Assembly: GCF_001428305.1 (NCBI RefSeq)
Contig: NZ_LMRZ01000006.1
Span: 457,736-521,735 of the forward strand
Direction: 5' to 3'
Source: Janibacter sp. Soil728
GTDB lineage: Bacteria > Actinomycetota > Actinomycetes > Actinomycetales > Dermatophilaceae
Length of the DNA: 64,000 nt
Below, in pieces: positions 9,446-17,934 of the stretch. The translations under genes and the position numbers were made by a program. Under the pieces are notes generated by a model. The model was not told the DNA's origin, made no database searches, and saw only the letters and a list, made by a program, of their open reading frames with translations. Positions within the stretch are counted from its first letter, which is position 1; every line of letters begins with the position of its first letter.

Positions 9446-10378
9446 TCAGCCCCCCACGATCTGGGTGCTGGCGAGCCAGGCGCTGATGGCGCGCTCGGTC
9501 TCCTGAGGCACCTCGAGCATCGGCACGTGCCCGACCCCGGGCATCTCGACGTACTGCCAGCCGGGGTTCATCCGGGCGGCCCAGCGGGCGGACGAGACAT
9601 GCACCAGCCGGTCACGGTCACCCTGGATGAGCAGCACCGGCACGGTGATGTCGGCCAGCCGGCGACGGACGGTGCTGCGTCGCGCGAGCGCGGCGATCAT
9701 CGTCCTCGCTGCCAGCTTGAAGGAGTCGTTGAGCTCGGCGAAGCCCTTCTGCGCCGCGGCCAGGTCCACGTGCGCCTCGAAGACGTCCTGGTCGAGCCGG
9801 TCCCACTGGGCGATGCACAACCGCAGGACGGCCGCGACCTCACCGGCGACCGGGAGGGAGCGACCTCGGCGTGCTCGGGCAGAACGACGCGCTGACGCCG
9901 CCACCAACGTGCCGAGGCTGGCCAGCTGGGCGTCCGGCCGGCCACGTGGTGCCGGCAGTGCCGGGTCGATGAGGACGACGCCGCGCACCGGGGTGTCTGC
10001 GCGTGCCGCGACCAAGGTGGTGATCAGGCCACCCATGGAGTTGCCGACCAGGATGACCGGTTGACCGACGACCTCGGCGATGAAGCGCCGCACCAGCTCG
10101 GCGTTGTCCCCGACGGCGGCCGACAGCTGGGTGCCGCGGGTGAAGCCGAAGCCGGCGAGGTCCAGCGCGTAGACCCGGTGGCGTGAGCGGAGTCGGTCTG
10201 CCAGGGGTAGCCAGTTCAGGTGGCTGCCCCCAAGTCCGTGCACCAGCACGATGGCCGGGGCCCGGTCCGGGCCGTCGAAGTCGACGTAGTGCACCGTCCC
10301 GCCCAGGTCGACGGTGCGGCTGCGGCCTCCCCACGGAGCGGCGATCTGCGGGATGGACACCTGCGGTTCAACGGGCAT
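9446..10378 (-). CDS. Alpha/beta-fold hydrolase
   Basis: 310 residues. The nucleophile elbow is VGNSMGG, the acid lies in IQGDRDRLV and the His in PGVGHVPMLE, so the triad is complete, and the HGLGGSHLNW oxyanion loop is present. The ATG at 10378 lies inside the 3' end of the previous gene (11-bp overlap), which fixes the start. By context it is a lipase or esterase serving the neutral-lipid operon. Confidence 0.85.
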   Translation of the reverse strand: MPVEPQVSIPQIAAPWGGRSRTVDLGGTVHYVDFDGPDRAPAIVLVHGLGGSHLNWLPLADRLRSRHRVYALDLAGFGFTRGTQLSAAVGDNAELVRRFIAEVVGQPVILVGNSMGGLITTLVAARADTPVRGVVLIDPALPAPRGRPDAQLASLGTLVAASARRSARARRGRSLPVAGEVAAVLRLCIAQWDRLDQDVFEAHVDLAAAQKGFAELNDSFKLAARTMIAALARRSTVRRRLADITVPVLLIQGDRDRLVHVSSARWAARMNPGWQYVEMPGVGHVPMLEVPQETERAISAWLASTQIVGG

Positions 10379-11201
10379 GGATGACCTGTTCTTGTGGGTG
10401 ATCGGGCGGTGGGAAGAAGGGGGCGAGCAGGCGCGGCGGGACGAAGGGGGCCCACTCGCCCTCGGCCTGGGAGAGCCGATCGACGATGGCCCACAGGACG
10501 TGCGGGTCGAAGCCGATCCCGAGGTGGCTGGAGCGGACCCTGATGTTCTCCGCCGAGGCACCCTGCGGCTCGATGCAGTGACGCCAGGGGACGATGCCGT
10601 CGAGCCGGGAGTAGATCGAGGTCGAGGGGACGCTGAGCGGGCGGCGGATCGCCTCGACGACGTGCTCACGCCCACCGTCCCACACGTGCAGGTGGGAGTA
10701 GCGCGCGAAGGCCCGGTCTGCACGGGACTCCCCCGGGTGGCGAATCCGGTAGGGGCTGGCCAGGGTGACGACCTGGCGCACGCTGTCGGGGTGGCGGTGG
10801 GCGAGCTCGCGCGCGTAGAGCCCGCCCAGGCTCCACCCGACGATCGAGACCGTGGAGCGGTTGCGCCTGGCGATGCGTTCAACGGCAGCCGGCAGCTCGG
10901 CACCCACCGCGGGGGTCGGCCCGACATTGCGCCCCAGGTGCCATCTGTACGGGCGATAGCCCAGACGGCGCAGGACGTGCCGCATCGCGAGGGTCGAGGC
11001 GTCGCCGGCCATGAGACCCGGCAGGATCAGGACCGGGTGGCCGTCTCCTCGCGGCGCGCGACGCAACCAGGGATAGGCGAGCAACCACGCGTCCACCGCC
11101 ACGACCACCCGGGCAGCCTCTGCCGCGGTGAGCACGAGGCTCGGCTTGGCGCCGGCACCGTCGGGGCCCGACGGCCGCATCTCCTCGGTGAGCGCAGTCA
11201 T
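10368..11201 (-). CDS. Alpha/beta-fold lipase-like hydrolase
   Basis: 277 residues and first gene of the lipid operon. It has the LPGLMAGD oxyanion loop, nucleophile elbow GWSLGG, acid in YSRLDGIVPW and His in SSHLGIGF, resembling triacylglycerol lipase/PGAP1-like esterases. There is no signal peptide, so it is cytosolic. Its stop lies 11 bp inside the next gene. The order hydrolase-hydrolase-acyltransferase suggests lipid remodelling. Confidence 0.82.
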   Translation of the reverse strand: MTALTEEMRPSGPDGAGAKPSLVLTAAEAARVVVAVDAWLLAYPWLRRAPRGDGHPVLILPGLMAGDASTLAMRHVLRRLGYRPYRWHLGRNVGPTPAVGAELPAAVERIARRNRSTVSIVGWSLGGLYARELAHRHPDSVRQVVTLASPYRIRHPGESRADRAFARYSHLHVWDGGREHVVEAIRRPLSVPSTSIYSRLDGIVPWRHCIEPQGASAENIRVRSSHLGIGFDPHVLWAIVDRLSQAEGEWAPFVPPRLLAPFFPPPDHPQEQVIHAR

Positions 11202-11273
11202 GAGGAGTGTCTAGTCCACGGATCCTCTCCGCGGGGTTACCGACGCGTATCGCCGTCGGATTGTGATCACGCG

Positions 11274-12614
11274 TCAGTCGTCATGGTCCCGGGAGATCCC
11301 GGGCAGCAGCGCGTCGCCGTCCCGCAGGGCCTCCATGGCGCCGGGGTGGCGGGACACCTGCGCGAGGCTGCGCTGGCGGTAGCGCAGGATCATCCACGCA
11401 CCGAAGCCCCACATGAGGAACTGCACGCTCATCGCGATCCGGAAGTCGTCGAGCGTGTAGGTCTCAGGACCGTCAGGTGCCAGGCGGTCGAGGACGAGGC
11501 CGATGAGGGCCATCGTCACCAGTGACGCGACGAAGCCGCCCATGTTGACCACCCCGGACGCGCGCCCGTAGCGCTCGCTGCGGTGGAAGCTGCGGGCGAG
11601 GTCGAAGGCGATCATCGACCCCGGGCCACCGACCGCGGTGACCGCGACGAGGATGACGAGCAGCCACAGCGGGGAGGGGCCCGGCATGGCCAGGACGATC
11701 GCCCAGACGAGGGCGATCGCCCCGACGACACCCAGTGCCATGACAGAGCGGTAGTACGGGTGGCGGCCGGTCCACCGGCCGATGGTGGGTCCGGCGATGA
11801 GCGCGACGAAGGTCATCAGGGTGAGCAGCGTGGACGCCTGCGTGGGGCTCAGCCCCTGCCCCGACACGAGGAAGGGGTAGCCCCACAGGAGCGCGAAGAC
11901 GGTCGGGGCGAACTGGGCGGTGAAGTGCACCGAGAGGCCCAGCCGGGTCCCCGGGTCGCGCCAGACCTCGGTGAGGCTCTCGCGCAGGGCGCGGATCTTG
12001 ATCCGCTCGACGGCGCCCTTCTCGTAGGGCGAGTCCTTGATGAAGAGGACCACGCCGATGAGCAGGAAGAGGCCCAGCGAGGCGGCGATCGTGTAGGTGC
12101 GGGTCCAGCCCCAGCTGTGCAGCGCGGCGCTCAGCGGGACCGCTGCGGCGACCGCACCCATCTGCCCGATCATCCCGGTGACCTGGGTGACGACCGGAGC
12201 CTGCCGCACGAGGAACCACAGGGCGACCAGCCGCAGCAGCGAGGTGAAGACCATCGCGTCGCCGGCACCGATGAGGGCCCGTGCCGCGAGGCCACTCTGG
12301 AAGCTCTCGGCGTAGGAGAACCACAGCTGGCCGGCCGTCATGCAGACCAGGCCGCTGGCGATGAGTACTTTGGAGCCGAAGCGGTCGAGGAGCACCCCGA
12401 CGGGGACCTGCATGCCCGCGTAGACGGCCAGCTGCAGCACGGTGAAGGTGGCCAGCTGGCTGGCGTTGATCCCGAACCGGTCGGCGGCGAGCAGGCCCGC
12501 GACGCCGAGCGAGGTGCGGTGGAAGACGGCGAGGACATAGACCGCCAGCCCCATGCCCCAGATGGCGTAGGCGCGGCGGCGTCCGATGTTGTGCAGCTGG
12601 ACGGTCCCGGTCAC
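11274..12614 (-). CDS. Major facilitator superfamily transporter
   Basis: 446 residues with about 12 hydrophobic segments and a charged central loop (KDSPYEKGAVERIKIRALRE). The N-terminal region has the MFS pattern HRTSLGVAG with DRFGINASQL, and the conserved VGVLLDRFGSK is motif A. The substrate is unknown. GTG 12614 is chosen because TATCAT lies 8 nt upstream (leaderless); the reading frame is open further upstream but is not protein-like there. It is divergent from the GNAT gene with a 70-bp shared promoter region. Confidence 0.85.
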   Translation of the reverse strand: MTGTVQLHNIGRRRAYAIWGMGLAVYVLAVFHRTSLGVAGLLAADRFGINASQLATFTVLQLAVYAGMQVPVGVLLDRFGSKVLIASGLVCMTAGQLWFSYAESFQSGLAARALIGAGDAMVFTSLLRLVALWFLVRQAPVVTQVTGMIGQMGAVAAAVPLSAALHSWGWTRTYTIAASLGLFLLIGVVLFIKDSPYEKGAVERIKIRALRESLTEVWRDPGTRLGLSVHFTAQFAPTVFALLWGYPFLVSGQGLSPTQASTLLTLMTFVALIAGPTIGRWTGRHPYYRSVMALGVVGAIALVWAIVLAMPGPSPLWLLVILVAVTAVGGPGSMIAFDLARSFHRSERYGRASGVVNMGGFVASLVTMALIGLVLDRLAPDGPETYTLDDFRIAMSVQFLMWGFGAWMILRYRQRSLAQVSRHPGAMEALRDGDALLPGISRDHDD

Positions 12615-12684
12615 TGGATAGATGATACGAATCGCTGCAGGGAACAGACAATCGTCGTTCCACGCACCGGACCGGGAGACGCCC

Positions 12685-13161
12685 ATGGACACGATCACCA
12701 CCGACGCCGACGGGGACTTCACGGTCGCCCGCGCCACCCGCGAGGACGTGCCGGACATCGTGGATCTGCTGCGCGACGACGAGATCGGTGCGGGCCGCGA
12801 AGGCGTCGACCTCGCGCCGTACCTCGCCGCCTTCGACGAGGTGGACGTCGACCCTCAGCAGCTCCTGGCGATCGTGCGGGGCGAAGGGGGTGCTGCCGCC
12901 GGCACCCTGCAGCTCACCTTCGTCCCCGGCCTGTCTCGCGGGGGCGCGAAGCGCCTGATCGTCGAGGGGGTGCGCGTCCAATCGAGCACTCGTGGGAGCG
13001 GCCTGGGTGCGGCGCTCATGGAGTGGGCGCAGGAGCAGGGCCGCTCGCGCGGAGCGACGCTGGTGCAGCTGACGAGCGACAAGCGGCGGGCCGACGCGCA
13101 CCGGTTCTACGAGCGGCTGGGCTACGTGGCGACGCACGAGGGATTCAAGCTCGACCTCTGA
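12685..13161 (+). CDS. GNAT-family N-acetyltransferase
   Basis: 158 residues. The acetyl-CoA-binding motif A is RGSGLGAALMEWA and motif B includes RFYERLGY. ATG 12685 follows GGGAGA at 12674-12679. An in-frame ATG at 12622 would add 21 residues of poor quality. The substrate is unknown. The gene ends 3 bp before the first GntR-type operator, so the next operon has no extra spacer. Confidence 0.85.
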   Translation: MDTITTDADGDFTVARATREDVPDIVDLLRDDEIGAGREGVDLAPYLAAFDEVDVDPQQLLAIVRGEGGAAAGTLQLTFVPGLSRGGAKRLIVEGVRVQSSTRGSGLGAALMEWAQEQGRSRGATLVQLTSDKRRADAHRFYERLGYVATHEGFKLDL

Positions 13162-13164
13162 TCC

Positions 13165-13234
13165 TTGTGTCACCCACTTGACACAATCGAGGTCGAGGGA
13201 GGACGCTTCCTCTTGTCCCAGCCGCCTGACACAA
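13165..13234 (+). promoter_or_regulatory. Twin inverted-repeat operators
   Basis: TTGTGTCA-N6-TGACACAA (13165-13186) is a perfect 8-bp inverted repeat. A second copy, TTGTCCCA-N6-TGACACAA (13213-13234), matches 6 of 8 in its left arm and keeps the same N6 spacer and orientation, 48 bp away. Both lie directly upstream of the membrane-protein/GntR pair. The layout is what a GntR dimer operator looks like, and autoregulation is the inference. Confidence 0.65.
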
Positions 13235-13244
13235 AGGTGCAGCC

Positions 13245-14171
13245 ATGAGCATGGTCCTCCTCCTCCCCTTCGTCCTCATCCTCGCGATGCTCGTCACCGT
13301 CGTCGCCACCCTGCTCACCGGCCATCGCACCTCGGTCGTCGGCATCAACGAGCACGTCGATCTCGTCCGACTGGCTCGCCGTGCGCGCATCTGGCTGCTC
13401 GCGGCGCTGGCCGTGGCCGTGCTCGTGTGCCTCGCCGTGCCGCTGCTCGGGCTCGGCGGGGGCGACACGGCGTCGGCCATCGCGCCGGCCTTCGCGGGGA
13501 CCCTGGTCGTCGCGGTGATCTGCCTGGGTGAGGCCACCTTCCGCCGGCCGATGACCCTCACCCGTAGCGCCGCCCTGCACCCGCGACGCCTCGGCGACCT
13601 CGTCCCGCGGGGGTGGCTCATGACCACCGCGGCGGCGCTCGCCGGCCTCGCCGCGACCCTCGGCATCGGCACGCTCTACGGCAGCCCCGACGATCTCGGC
13701 AGGGCCGGGCGAGCCCTCACGGTCGTCTGCGACGGCGTGACGCACACGCGCACCCCGTGGCCCGGCAGCTACTACGGCGCCCCGATCGCGCTCGCCACCG
13801 CGGTCAGCGTGGCCCTCGCTGTGGCGACCTGCGTCGTCATCGCCCGTCGGCCCAGCCCCGCGGCCGAGAGCGCTGCGCTCGACACCGGACTGCGCCGGTG
13901 GTCGATCGCGGCGGTGCTGCAGTCACTGACCCTCGGGGCCTGCCTGACCCTCGTGCCCGTGCTGCTCATCATGGCGATGGGCGCCCGATCGGCCGATTGC
14001 GCGCCCGGCGGGTACGGGCTGCTCGCGACCGTCTCGCTCATCGGCGCTGGCATGGCCGCGGTGCTCGGGACCGTCGCCCTCGCGGGCCTGTGCACCGGAC
14101 CGGGCGTGCGCGTGGACGATGTCCCGCCCCCTCAGCGCGGCGACACGGCACCGGTGGGGGTGCCGCTGTGA
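13245..14171 (+). CDS. Hypothetical multi-pass membrane protein
   Basis: 308 residues with about seven hydrophobic helices (first at residues 3-23) and a short acidic/Pro-rich C-terminus. It has no recognised transport or enzyme motif. It is translationally coupled (GTGA) to a GntR-type regulator and preceded by two matching operators, a layout seen when small-molecule or antibiotic stress controls a membrane protein. It could be the integral-membrane partner of an ABC system, but no ATPase gene is adjacent. Confidence 0.75.
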   Translation: MSMVLLLPFVLILAMLVTVVATLLTGHRTSVVGINEHVDLVRLARRARIWLLAALAVAVLVCLAVPLLGLGGGDTASAIAPAFAGTLVVAVICLGEATFRRPMTLTRSAALHPRRLGDLVPRGWLMTTAAALAGLAATLGIGTLYGSPDDLGRAGRALTVVCDGVTHTRTPWPGSYYGAPIALATAVSVALAVATCVVIARRPSPAAESAALDTGLRRWSIAAVLQSLTLGACLTLVPVLLIMAMGARSADCAPGGYGLLATVSLIGAGMAAVLGTVALAGLCTGPGVRVDDVPPPQRGDTAPVGVPL

Positions 14172-14545
14172 GCGTCGCCGTCACGATCGACCTCGTCGAC
14201 CCGACACCTCCCTTCGAGCAGGTGCGCCGACAGCTGACCCTGCTCATCGAGACGGGTCAGCTGGTCACGGACGAGCGGCTGCCCTCGGTCCGTCAGCTCG
14301 CGGGCGACCTCGGCCTGGCGACCGGCACCGTCGCCCGGGCGTACAAGGAGCTCGAGGGGTCCGGTCTCGTCACGACCCGCCGCGGCGCCGGGACCCGGGT
14401 GGCGTCGCGCCCGGAGTCCGCGAGCCCGGCCGCGGTCACTCTCCTGGAGGACGCCGCCACGTCCTACCTCGCGCGCGCAGCCGTCCTCGGCGCGACACCC
14501 GAGCAGGCGGCCCTCGCGCTGGAGCGGGTGACTCGCCGGCGCTGA
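14168..14545 (+). CDS. GntR-family regulator (short, YtrA-like)
   Basis: 125 residues. The N-terminal winged helix is clear (PPFEQVRRQLTLLIETG, LPSVRQLAGDLGLATGTVARAYKELE), followed by a C-terminal tail of only about 45 residues. The short effector region is typical of the YtrA subgroup, which usually dimerises and represses its own operon. The GTG overlaps the stop of the membrane-protein gene. The likely target is the twin inverted repeat at 13165-13234. Confidence 0.88.
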   Translation: MSVAVTIDLVDPTPPFEQVRRQLTLLIETGQLVTDERLPSVRQLAGDLGLATGTVARAYKELEGSGLVTTRRGAGTRVASRPESASPAAVTLLEDAATSYLARAAVLGATPEQAALALERVTRRR

Positions 14546-14551
14546 GCCGGG

Positions 14552-15214
14552 TCAGACCCAGCGGGCGAGCAGGTACTGCACGCCGAAGGGGGCTTCCTCG
14601 GACACGAGCTCGCCCCGTAGGCCGGGTGCCGCGGCCGCGAGCACCTGCAGCGCCGGTCGGCCGCGCATCCACAGTCGTTCGCAGGTCGCGGGGTCGAGCG
14701 CAGCAAGCGCGGGCGTGTCCCCTGCGGCCAGCGCATCGGCCAGCTCCAGCGCGAAGGGAGCAGCGTCCAGCTGGAGGTGCCCCGGCGCCTTGTCGGTGAG
14801 CGTCGCCGGGCCGTCGGCCACGCAGACGAGGAGCGTCGACGGCCCGTCGGCCAGCTCGCGCCCCAGCTGCGCGCACTCCTGGGGAGTCGCGTCACTCGCG
14901 ATCGAGTGCAGGACCAGCTCGCCCCCTCCAGAGGGGGCGAACATCCGACCGATCTCGACGTCCGTGGGCAGGGCGCCGTCGGGGACGCGGCCGGTGGTGA
15001 AGCGGGCGGCGCCGGACGGCGCGTCGGTCGGCCAGGTCCGGGTGGACTCCCCCGCACCGATCACGACGACGCGGGTGACCCCCTTCGTCACGGCAGTCTC
15101 GAGGACGAGTTGGCGGGCCCGCTCACGCAGGTCGGCGAGCGGATCGGCAGCGCCCCCGATCCCGGGCAGCAGGGCCGGGGCGGCCGGGACGACCACTGCA
15201 GCGACAACACTCAT
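14552..15214 (-). CDS. Class III extradiol dioxygenase subunit B-like protein
   Basis: 220 residues, resembling the conserved actinobacterial protein annotated as class III extradiol ring-cleavage dioxygenase subunit B-like. The start VVAAVVVPAAPALLPGI and the segment VVVIGAGESTRTW match that family. The metal-binding His residues of true dioxygenases are not obvious, so enzymatic activity is uncertain. It is convergent with the GntR gene (6 bp) and lies downstream of folP2. Confidence 0.6.
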   Translation of the reverse strand: MSVVAAVVVPAAPALLPGIGGAADPLADLRERARQLVLETAVTKGVTRVVVIGAGESTRTWPTDAPSGAARFTTGRVPDGALPTDVEIGRMFAPSGGGELVLHSIASDATPQECAQLGRELADGPSTLLVCVADGPATLTDKAPGHLQLDAAPFALELADALAAGDTPALAALDPATCERLWMRGRPALQVLAAAAPGLRGELVSEEAPFGVQYLLARWV

Positions 15215-15288
15215 GCTTGTTGACCGCGAAGGGTCCGTCCTTGAGGGCACGGCTCGTTCCTCGCTCGCGCCCTCACTCCGCACCCCGC

Positions 15289-16149
15289 TCATGCCAGACC
15301 TCGGATCGTGCGGGCCGGCGGGCGTTCGCCGCGCAGCGTAGCCACCATGTCGAGGACCTGCCGCGTCTCGGCCACCTCGTGCACGCGGTAGATCCGCGCC
15401 CCAAGCCATGCGGAGACGGCGGTCGTCGCGAGCGTGCCGATGAGCCGCTGGTCGACCGGCTTGTCGAGGGTCTCGCCGACGAAGTCCTTGTTGGACAACG
15501 AGACCAGCACCGGCCAGCCGGTGTCGACCATCTCGTCGAGGCGGCGGGTGACCTCGAGGGTGTGGTGGGTGTTCTTGCCGAAGTCGTGGGCCGGGTCGAT
15601 GACGATCGACTCTCGTGCGACGCCGGCTGCGAGCGCCCGCTCGGCGTACCCGAGGACCCCGTCGAGGACCTCGGCCATGATGTCCCGGTCGAATCCGGTG
15701 CGGAAGGGGCGGGTCCGCGGCTCCACGCCACCGGTGTGCGTGCAGATGATGGCCGCGTCGTGCCGGGCCGCGACGTCGACGAGCGCCGGGTCGGCGCCAC
15801 CCCAGGCGTCGTTGAGCACGTCGGCCCCTGCGGCACAGACGGCTTCGCCGACCTCTGCCCGCCAGGTGTCGACCGAGATGACCAGCTGTGGGTGTGCTTC
15901 GTGGACGCGCGCGACGAGACCGACGACGCGGTCGACCTCCTCGGCGACGTCGACCTCACCACCGGGCGCGGCCTTGACCCCACCGATGTCGACGATGTCG
16001 GCGCCCTGCTCCACGACGAGGTCGACGCGCTCCATCGCCTTGTCCTCGGCGAAGGTCGCGCCCTTGTCGTAGAAGGAGTCGGGCGTGCGGTTGACGATCG
16101 CCATCACGAGCATCGCGTCGTCGGCGAAGGTGTGTCGGCCAAGCCTCAT
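15289..16149 (-). CDS. folP2: Dihydropteroate synthase-like protein (FolP2 type)
   Basis: 286 residues, TIM-barrel DHPS family: MAIVNRTPDSFYDKG near residue 15, VDIGGVKAAPG, and the final IYRVHEVAETRQ block. The pairing with gpgS, with a 4-bp overlap, matches the mycobacterial folP2-gpgS order. FolP2 proteins of mycobacteria have been reported not to act as classical DHPS. Note VDIGGVKAAPG here against the usual IDIGGESTRPG, so the pterin site is altered and folate synthesis activity should not be assumed. Confidence 0.85.
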   Translation of the reverse strand: MRLGRHTFADDAMLVMAIVNRTPDSFYDKGATFAEDKAMERVDLVVEQGADIVDIGGVKAAPGGEVDVAEEVDRVVGLVARVHEAHPQLVISVDTWRAEVGEAVCAAGADVLNDAWGGADPALVDVAARHDAAIICTHTGGVEPRTRPFRTGFDRDIMAEVLDGVLGYAERALAAGVARESIVIDPAHDFGKNTHHTLEVTRRLDEMVDTGWPVLVSLSNKDFVGETLDKPVDQRLIGTLATTAVSAWLGARIYRVHEVAETRQVLDMVATLRGERPPARTIRGLA

Positions 16150-17102
16150 GCGAGTCCCTCGGAGTAGCCGCTCTGGGTCACGGCCGGCGGCCGCTGGACG
16201 AGCGGGACCGGCCGGGTGCGCCACCCGCCCTCCCGGGTGAACTGCTGCAGCTCGTCCGCGACGACCTCGACGTCGCGCGGCTCGCCGTCGCGGCGGGCGT
16301 GGACGACCGCGAGCAGCTCGGCGGCCATGACCGCGAGGTCGTGGTCCTTCTGGTGGCGGTGGGCGCGAGCGCCGAGGTCGACCTGGGCGATCGCGCCGAG
16401 TCCCAGTCGTCGGTGGGTGTCGATGAGCGAGGCGATCTCGACGCCGTAGCCGGTGGGCACGGTGAGCGACTCCATGAGGGCGCGGCGGGCCGCCCACTCG
16501 CCGGCGAGCGGCTGGACGACACCGGCCAGGTCGGGCCACCACAGGTCGAGGACCGGGCGGGCGACGAGCTCGGTGACCCGGCCCCCTTCGGTGCTCGGGG
16601 ACTGTCCCGGCACGTCGAGCACGCGGTCGTACCAGCCCTTGACGAGCATCGTCGCCGGGTCCGCGGTCAGCGCGCCGACCAGGCCGGTGACGAAGTGCGG
16701 CCCCCACTCGGTGAGGTCTGCGTCGACGAAGACGAGCAGCTCGCCCGAGGTGACGAAGAGCGACTTCCACAGAGCCTCACCCTTGCCGGGGTGGCTGCCC
16801 AGGTGGGCGGCGATCTCGTCGGACCGGTGGACGGTGGCACCCGCGTCGGCGGCGACGGCCGACGTGTCGTCGTCGGAGTCGGAGTCGATGACGACGAGCT
16901 CGCTGACGAGCGGCACGCGCTCGACGAGCTCGCGACGCAGGCCGGTGACGACCTCCCCGACGGTGGCGGCCTCGTTGCGGGCCGGGATGACGACGGTGAC
17001 CCGCTCCCCCTTCGCCTCGAGGTGTGCGACGAGGTCGGCTGCGGCGAAGTCCCCATGGACATGGCTGTGCCTGGCGAGCCATTCGCGAGTCGGAGCGCGC
17101 AT
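16146..17102 (-). CDS. gpgS: Glucosyl-3-phosphoglycerate synthase
   Basis: 318 residues, GT81 glycosyltransferase. The UDP-glucose site begins with VIPARNEAATVGEVV. The metal-binding DAD is at 127-129 within VFVDADLTEWGPHFV, and PTGYGVEIASLIDT is a conserved late block. It makes glucosyl-3-phosphoglycerate, the first step to glucosylglycerate and, in mycobacteria, methylglucose lipopolysaccharides. The stop overlaps the folP2 start (ATGA). It is divergent from the small lipoprotein gene. Confidence 0.92.
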   Translation of the reverse strand: MRAPTREWLARHSHVHGDFAAADLVAHLEAKGERVTVVIPARNEAATVGEVVTGLRRELVERVPLVSELVVIDSDSDDDTSAVAADAGATVHRSDEIAAHLGSHPGKGEALWKSLFVTSGELLVFVDADLTEWGPHFVTGLVGALTADPATMLVKGWYDRVLDVPGQSPSTEGGRVTELVARPVLDLWWPDLAGVVQPLAGEWAARRALMESLTVPTGYGVEIASLIDTHRRLGLGAIAQVDLGARAHRHQKDHDLAVMAAELLAVVHARRDGEPRDVEVVADELQQFTREGGWRTRPVPLVQRPPAVTQSGYSEGLA

Positions 17103-17163
17103 GCAGGACAACCTCTCGACGGGACGGGGCCGTGGCGGCCCCAGCCCATCGTAGGCAGGCATC

Positions 17164-17589
17164 ATGGGGCCCATGCGCCGACTCCTCGCGATGGCCCTGC
17201 TGCCGCTCCTGCTCGTGGCGACGGGCTGCTCGGATCCCGGCTCGGCGCTGTCGCGCGCCGAGAGCACGGGGATCCTGAACGTCGGCGTCGTCGACAACCC
17301 GCCACTGACCGTGCCGGACGGTGGCGGCGACGTCAGCGGGCCGGCCGCGGACATGATCACCGGGTACGCCGACTCGATCGGCGCCCACCCGAGCTGGCAG
17401 GTCGGTGAGCTCGACGCGTTGGCGTCTGCCGTGGACCGCGGCGAGGTGGACGTGATCATCGGTGCCGACGGCCCCACGAAGGGGGTCACCGCCACCTCGT
17501 CGTCCGCGACCGGTGGCGTCGTGCTCGTGGGTGAGCAGGAGAAGCCGCTGAAGGACTCGATCAACGACTGGCTCGCCCAGCGCGGCTAG
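17164..17589 (+). CDS. Small lipoprotein related to extracellular solute-binding family 3
   Basis: 141 residues: a signal peptide with lipobox VATGC, then a fragment like the N-terminal lobe of family-3 solute-binding proteins (GILNVGVVDNPPLTV, DMITGYADSIGA, EVDVIIGADG). Full family members are about 250 residues or more, so this is a one-lobe or shortened version and may not bind a solute as usual. ATG 17173 is an alternative start. It is divergent from gpgS and ends just before the genomic island. Confidence 0.65.
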   Translation: MGPMRRLLAMALLPLLLVATGCSDPGSALSRAESTGILNVGVVDNPPLTVPDGGGDVSGPAADMITGYADSIGAHPSWQVGELDALASAVDRGEVDVIIGADGPTKGVTATSSSATGGVVLVGEQEKPLKDSINDWLAQRG

Positions 17590-17623
17590 CCCACCGCCGA
17601 AAGCAACTCCCCCAACCCGCCGA

Positions 17624-17674
17624 GACTCGGGCTGTGATGGCTATCCGCGGCGAATAGGCGACATAGCCCGAGTC
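17624..17674. terminator. Terminator-like hairpin at the island edge
   Basis: GACTCGGGCT at 17624-17633 pairs with AGCCCGAGTC at 17665-17674 (10 bp), with a 31-nt internal part that is itself partly self-complementary. It closes the lipoprotein transcript 18 bp before the first tRNA-like repeat. Confidence 0.5.
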
Positions 17675-17691
17675 CCGGGGATGGACCGTGA

Positions 17692-17733
17692 GAGTTGGCG
17701 AAGGGAATTGAACCCTTAAACCCTTACTACAAG
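17692..17733 (-). repeat. Attachment-site-like copy of the tRNA-Thr 3' half (left)
   Basis: The stretch from GAGTTGGCGAAGGGAATTGA to ACAAG matches the tRNA-Thr segment 25098-25140 from the anticodon loop to the 3' end with about eight differences. It is too incomplete to be a tRNA gene because the 5' half and D arm are missing. This is the expected remnant of tyrosine-recombinase integration. Confidence 0.7.
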
Positions 17734-17934
17734 GGGGGCTGCGTGATCGGACCTACCCCGACGCCACCCGCACAGGCTGAACCCGGATACGTGCAGGTGA
17801 AACGCCTACGTGAATCCGACTGTCCGGGTCGCTCTCGGGGCGGGGTGGGAGATTGTCGGGGACACTACGCAGAGGGGCTATGGAGGGCGGGGCACGTACT
17901 CAATGTTGTCGCGTCAGCGCCCTACCATCGGCAT

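Noticed and set aside
17695-17934. N-terminal extension of the island protein
   Set aside because: It would translate the tRNA-like repeat and lacks start signals.
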